Source: Methylotenera_A sp031417915
GTDB lineage: Bacteria > Pseudomonadota > Gammaproteobacteria > Burkholderiales > Methylophilaceae
Assembly (NCBI GenBank): GCA_031417915.1
Contig: JANOWN010000037.1
Span: 4,793-68,792 of the forward strand
DNA length: 64,000 bases
Direction: 5' to 3'
The notes below the pieces were generated by a model. It did no database searches and was not told where the DNA came from. It saw only the letters and a program-made list of their open reading frames with translations. The position numbers and the translations under genes were made by a program. Below are positions 61,268 through 64,000 of this stretch, one piece after another; position 1 is the stretch's first letter, and the number at the start of each line of letters is the position of its first letter.

Positions 61268-62245
61268 TTATAGTTCTTTAAATTTCTCAGTGGCTGCTAC
61301 CAGTGCGCTAGTAATACCTAGCTCCATGGCAGAATGTCCAGCATCGGCCACCATCACAAATTCCGCATCTGGCATGGCGCGGGATAAATCCCAAGCGGTT
61401 TGTGGTGGGCACACCATATCGTAACGCCCTTGCACAATCACAGTGGGAATCTTATTTAGCATTGTGGCAGATTTTAGTATGGCATCGCCATCGATAAAAC
61501 ATTGGTGTTGAATGTAATGAATTTGAACGCGCGCGCGCGCCACCTCAGTCGGTTGCTCTTTTTGTAACTCTTCAGCAGTTTTGGGCGCTGAATTAGCGCT
61601 AGCTTCGCTTGGTTTGAGGCGCATGATAGAAGATTCAAACGCATTCCATTGAATAGCAGCAGGTACGTTGACTTGCGCGTCAGCAGAAAAGATACGTTTT
61701 GAGTAAGCGCTTAACACATCATCGCGTTCATTTTCGGGCAAATAGCTGATTAAGTTGTGCCAGACTTCGGGATAAAATCCCTGTACCCCACCTAAAAACC
61801 AACTTAATTCACTTGCACGGCTTAGAAAAATGCCACGCAACACTAAGGAAATTAGTCGATCCACATACTTAACTGCATACGCTAATGCTAAAGTACTGCC
61901 CCAGGAGCCGCCAAATACGTGCCATCTGGCGATGCCTAAATAATTGCGCAAAGCTTCTATATCTGCAACTAAATCGTCCGTGGTGTTTTCGCGCACCTCG
62001 CCTTGGGGCGTGCTGCGGCCGCAACCACGTTGATCTAACAAAATAACGCGATAATGTTGCGGGTCAAAAAAACGGCGCTGCGTCGGGTTGCAACCGCTAC
62101 CTGGCCCACCATGTAGAAACACCACTGGCACACCTTCTGGGTTACCACACTCCTCGTAGTAAATGGTATGCAAATCGCTTACTTTTAAGCTGTCTTTGTG
62201 AAAAGCTTCGATTTCAGGATACAAATTGTAAGTGATTGGGTACAT
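61268..62245 (-). CDS. pip: Proline iminopeptidase
   Basis: A 325-residue alpha/beta hydrolase of peptidase family S33, which removes N-terminal proline. It has the oxyanion motif LHGGPGSGCNP, DQRGCGRSTPQG, the nucleophile elbow GGSWGSTLAL, and a C-terminal DAGHSAME with the catalytic His. Length is normal for the family. It is divergent from xoxF and heads a three-gene minus-strand operon. Confidence 0.95.
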   Translation of the reverse strand: MYPITYNLYPEIEAFHKDSLKVSDLHTIYYEECGNPEGVPVVFLHGGPGSGCNPTQRRFFDPQHYRVILLDQRGCGRSTPQGEVRENTTDDLVADIEALRNYLGIARWHVFGGSWGSTLALAYAVKYVDRLISLVLRGIFLSRASELSWFLGGVQGFYPEVWHNLISYLPENERDDVLSAYSKRIFSADAQVNVPAAIQWNAFESSIMRLKPSEASANSAPKTAEELQKEQPTEVARARVQIHYIQHQCFIDGDAILKSATMLNKIPTVIVQGRYDMVCPPQTAWDLSRAMPDAEFVMVADAGHSAMELGITSALVAATEKFKEL

Positions 62246-62360
62246 GATAATTTTGTTGCTTTCTATTTGATTTTATTCATTATTTTACACGGTTAAAAAA
62301 ATTCCACCTATAGCAATAAAAAATATATTGAATATTTGTTAATAAATTGTAACCAAAGTG

Positions 62361-62389
62361 TTGCAATTAATATTAACTTGATTTATATT
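62361..62389 (+). promoter_or_regulatory. Candidate sigma70-type promoter of xoxF
   Basis: TTGCAA (62361-62366) and TATATT (62384-62389) are separated by 17 bp. Transcription would begin near 62396, giving a leader of about 120 nt. The similarity is by eye; the AT-rich context makes chance matches possible. Confidence 0.45.
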
Positions 62390-62432
62390 GCAGTTCGCGC
62401 ATTAATAATGTGGCGAAAAGTCTGCTTTAAAT

Positions 62433-62450
62433 TTGTAATAATTACCACAA
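62433..62450. promoter_or_regulatory. Dyad in the xoxF leader/promoter region
   Basis: TTGTAATAATTACCACAA is an 18-bp imperfect palindrome (14 of 18 self-complementary; TTGTRRTAATTAYYACAA). It lies about 70 bp upstream of the xoxF start and is a candidate operator. Confidence 0.35.
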
Positions 62451-62518
62451 GTAAGAGTTGCAAAATTCAAGTTTACTTTAGTAACTAACCCTTAGTAATA
62501 TAACTTTGGAGATAAAAG

Positions 62519-64000
62519 ATGAAATTCAATACAATTAAGCTAGCTTTAGGTTTAGTTGCAGGTGCTACATTGGCAATGCCAATGGTTGCATCAGCAGCAG
62601 CAGACCAAGAGGCAGCGATCGCAAATGCAAACAACTGGGCTCACCCACGTGGCAATCACACGAACCAAGGCTACAGCTCACTTGCACAAATTAACAAAGG
62701 TAACGTAAAAAACCTTAAAGCTGCTTGGACATTCGCTACTGGTGTAAACCGTGGTCACGAAGGTTCACCATTGGTTATTGGTAACATGATGTATGTACAT
62801 ACAGCATTCCCGAACAATGTATACGCACTTGATTTAAGCAATGATCAAAAAATTGCTTGGCAATATTTCCCAAAACAAGATCCATCAGTACAAGCTGTTT
62901 TATGTTGCGATAACGTAAACCGCGGTCTTGGTTTCGGCGATGGCAAAATCATTCTTCAACAAAACGACGGTAACTTAGTAGCGCTTGATGCTAAAACAGG
63001 CGCTAAAGTATGGTCAACATTAGTAAACGATCCTAAAGTTGGCGCGACTAATACTAACGCACCACACGTAATCAAAGACAAAATCTTAACTGGTTGCTCA
63101 GGTGCTGAGTTCGGCGTACGTTGCTTTATCGCTGCTTACAACCTAAAAGACGGTTCTTTAGCATGGAAAGCCTACTCAACAGGCCCAGATGCTGAAATGT
63201 TGATTGGTGACGGCTTCAATAAAGACACACCTGAGTACAGTGCTTTGTCAGTGTACAAAGACATCAACGGTGGTAACAAACAAGGCGGTTCTTTCGAAGC
63301 ACTTAAAGCTGGCGAAATCAAAATCGGCGAAAAAGAATTGGGCACACGTACATGGTTGAAACCACAAGCTGTTAAAGATGGTTGGCAACATGGTGGTGGC
63401 TCTACATGGGGCTGGTGGCCGTATGATGCACGTACCAATTTAGTTTATTACGGTACAGGCAACCCTTCAGTATGGAACCCAGATGTCCGTCCAGGCGACA
63501 ACAAATGGTCTATGACTATTTTTGCACGTGATTTAGATTCAGGTATGGCTCGTTGGGGCTATCAAATGACTCCACACGATGAGTGGGATTATGATGGCAT
63601 CAACGAAGTTATTTTGTTTGATAAAGGTGGCAAGACATACGCATGGCATCATGACCGTAACGGTTTTGCGTACACATTCAATGCAGGTAACGGTAAATTA
63701 GTTGCAGCTGAGAAAGTACACCCATTTGTTAACTGGGCAACCGGCGTTGATTTGAAAACTGGCGTTCCACAAAAAGTGGCGACAGCTTCAACTCACCAAG
63801 ATTACAATGCTAAAGGCGTATGCCCAGCTGCATTGGGTACTAAAGATCAACAACCAGCAGCTTACTCACCAAAAACTGGTTTAATGTACACACCACTTAA
63901 CCACGTATGTATGACATATGAGCCAGTTGAGTCTAAATACACAGCTGGTCAACCTTGGGTTGGTGCTACTTTAACGATGTTTGCTGGTCCTGACGGCGTA
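62519..64000 (+). CDS. xoxF: XoxF-type lanthanide-dependent methanol dehydrogenase (3' truncated by window)
   Basis: The first 494 residues of a PQQ-dependent alcohol dehydrogenase, open to the window end. It has a signal peptide (ending MVASAAADQ), the vicinal disulfide Cys129-Cys130 (VLCCDNVNRG), and metal ligands Glu197 (SGAEFGVR), Asn315 (GTGNPSVWNP) and Asp357. The extra Asp359 in DEWDYDGINE marks XoxF; calcium-type MxaF has Ala there. It oxidises methanol in the periplasm and passes electrons to a cytochrome c. Codons are strongly biased (AAC, GGT, GCT, CCA), as in highly expressed genes. GGAGATAAAAG precedes the ATG. It may be the XoxF4 clade common in Methylotenera (inference). Confidence 0.95.
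   Translation, partial: MKFNTIKLALGLVAGATLAMPMVASAAADQEAAIANANNWAHPRGNHTNQGYSSLAQINKGNVKNLKAAWTFATGVNRGHEGSPLVIGNMMYVHTAFPNNVYALDLSNDQKIAWQYFPKQDPSVQAVLCCDNVNRGLGFGDGKIILQQNDGNLVALDAKTGAKVWSTLVNDPKVGATNTNAPHVIKDKILTGCSGAEFGVRCFIAAYNLKDGSLAWKAYSTGPDAEMLIGDGFNKDTPEYSALSVYKDINGGNKQGGSFEALKAGEIKIGEKELGTRTWLKPQAVKDGWQHGGGSTWGWWPYDARTNLVYYGTGNPSVWNPDVRPGDNKWSMTIFARDLDSGMARWGYQMTPHDEWDYDGINEVILFDKGGKTYAWHHDRNGFAYTFNAGNGKLVAAEKVHPFVNWATGVDLKTGVPQKVATASTHQDYNAKGVCPAALGTKDQQPAAYSPKTGLMYTPLNHVCMTYEPVESKYTAGQPWVGATLTMFAGPDGV

Overview
The window looks like the chromosome of a methylotrophic betaproteobacterium of the Methylophilaceae, most like Methylotenera or a close relative. The evidence is a XoxF-type (lanthanide-dependent) methanol dehydrogenase at the right edge, an exosortase/PEP-CTERM polysaccharide cluster of the methanolan (eps) type, a fairly AT-rich composition with AT-rich intergenic DNA, and frequent TTG/GTG starts. 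The genus is an inference; no rRNA is present to confirm it.

Layout. (1) 1-22092: one long plus-strand exopolysaccharide locus. It holds the end of epsD, then epsE-epsF-epsG (export, chain length, kinase-like), gmd-fcl (GDP-fucose), exosortase B with EpsI, six or seven glycosyltransferases, a Wzx-like flippase, a Wzy-like polymerase, acyl/acetyltransferases, a methyltransferase, ugd (UDP-glucuronate) and manC (GDP-mannose). Many genes overlap by ATGA or abut. (2) 22093-25116: a rhomboid protease and two PEP-CTERM proteins, likely exosortase substrates. (3) 25117-33997: a mixed region with a tRNA-Met 3' fragment, a dispersed hairpin repeat, a Fur-box-linked iron uptake operon (cupredoxin, FTR1 permease, outer-membrane protein), lipid and transport genes, nnrD, a DUF5666 protein and a DUF6502 protein. 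(4) 34018-45399: a striking electron-transfer locus. It has an FAD/ferredoxin oxidoreductase divergent from a di-heme-b-like membrane protein, a cytochrome with 27 CXXCH motifs, a giant cytochrome of about 1500 residues with 60 CXXCH motifs, and a TPR plus beta-barrel outer-membrane protein. (5) 45387-51832: a complete ccmABCDEFGHI cytochrome c maturation operon starting inside the end of the barrel gene. (6) 51971-58146: a FadL-type porin and a complete DSF quorum-sensing locus (rpfF convergent to rpfC, receiver, rpfG). (7) 58435-62245: TPR/2-oxoglutarate oxygenase, BrkB-cNMP fusion and proline iminopeptidase. (8) 62519-64000: the start of xoxF.

How they fit together. The likely novel system is region 4-5: a predicted route taking electrons from NAD(P)H and/or quinol through a membrane cytochrome to a 27-heme periplasmic protein, and from there via a barrel to a roughly 60-heme repeat protein that may act as a wire or capacitor. 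The heme-ligation machinery is encoded in the same transcriptional direction. Three dyad-like sites with shared sequence lie in front of the two cytochrome transcription units. The DSF/c-di-GMP module could control the exopolysaccharide locus, as it does in Xanthomonas, but nothing in the sequence proves that link.
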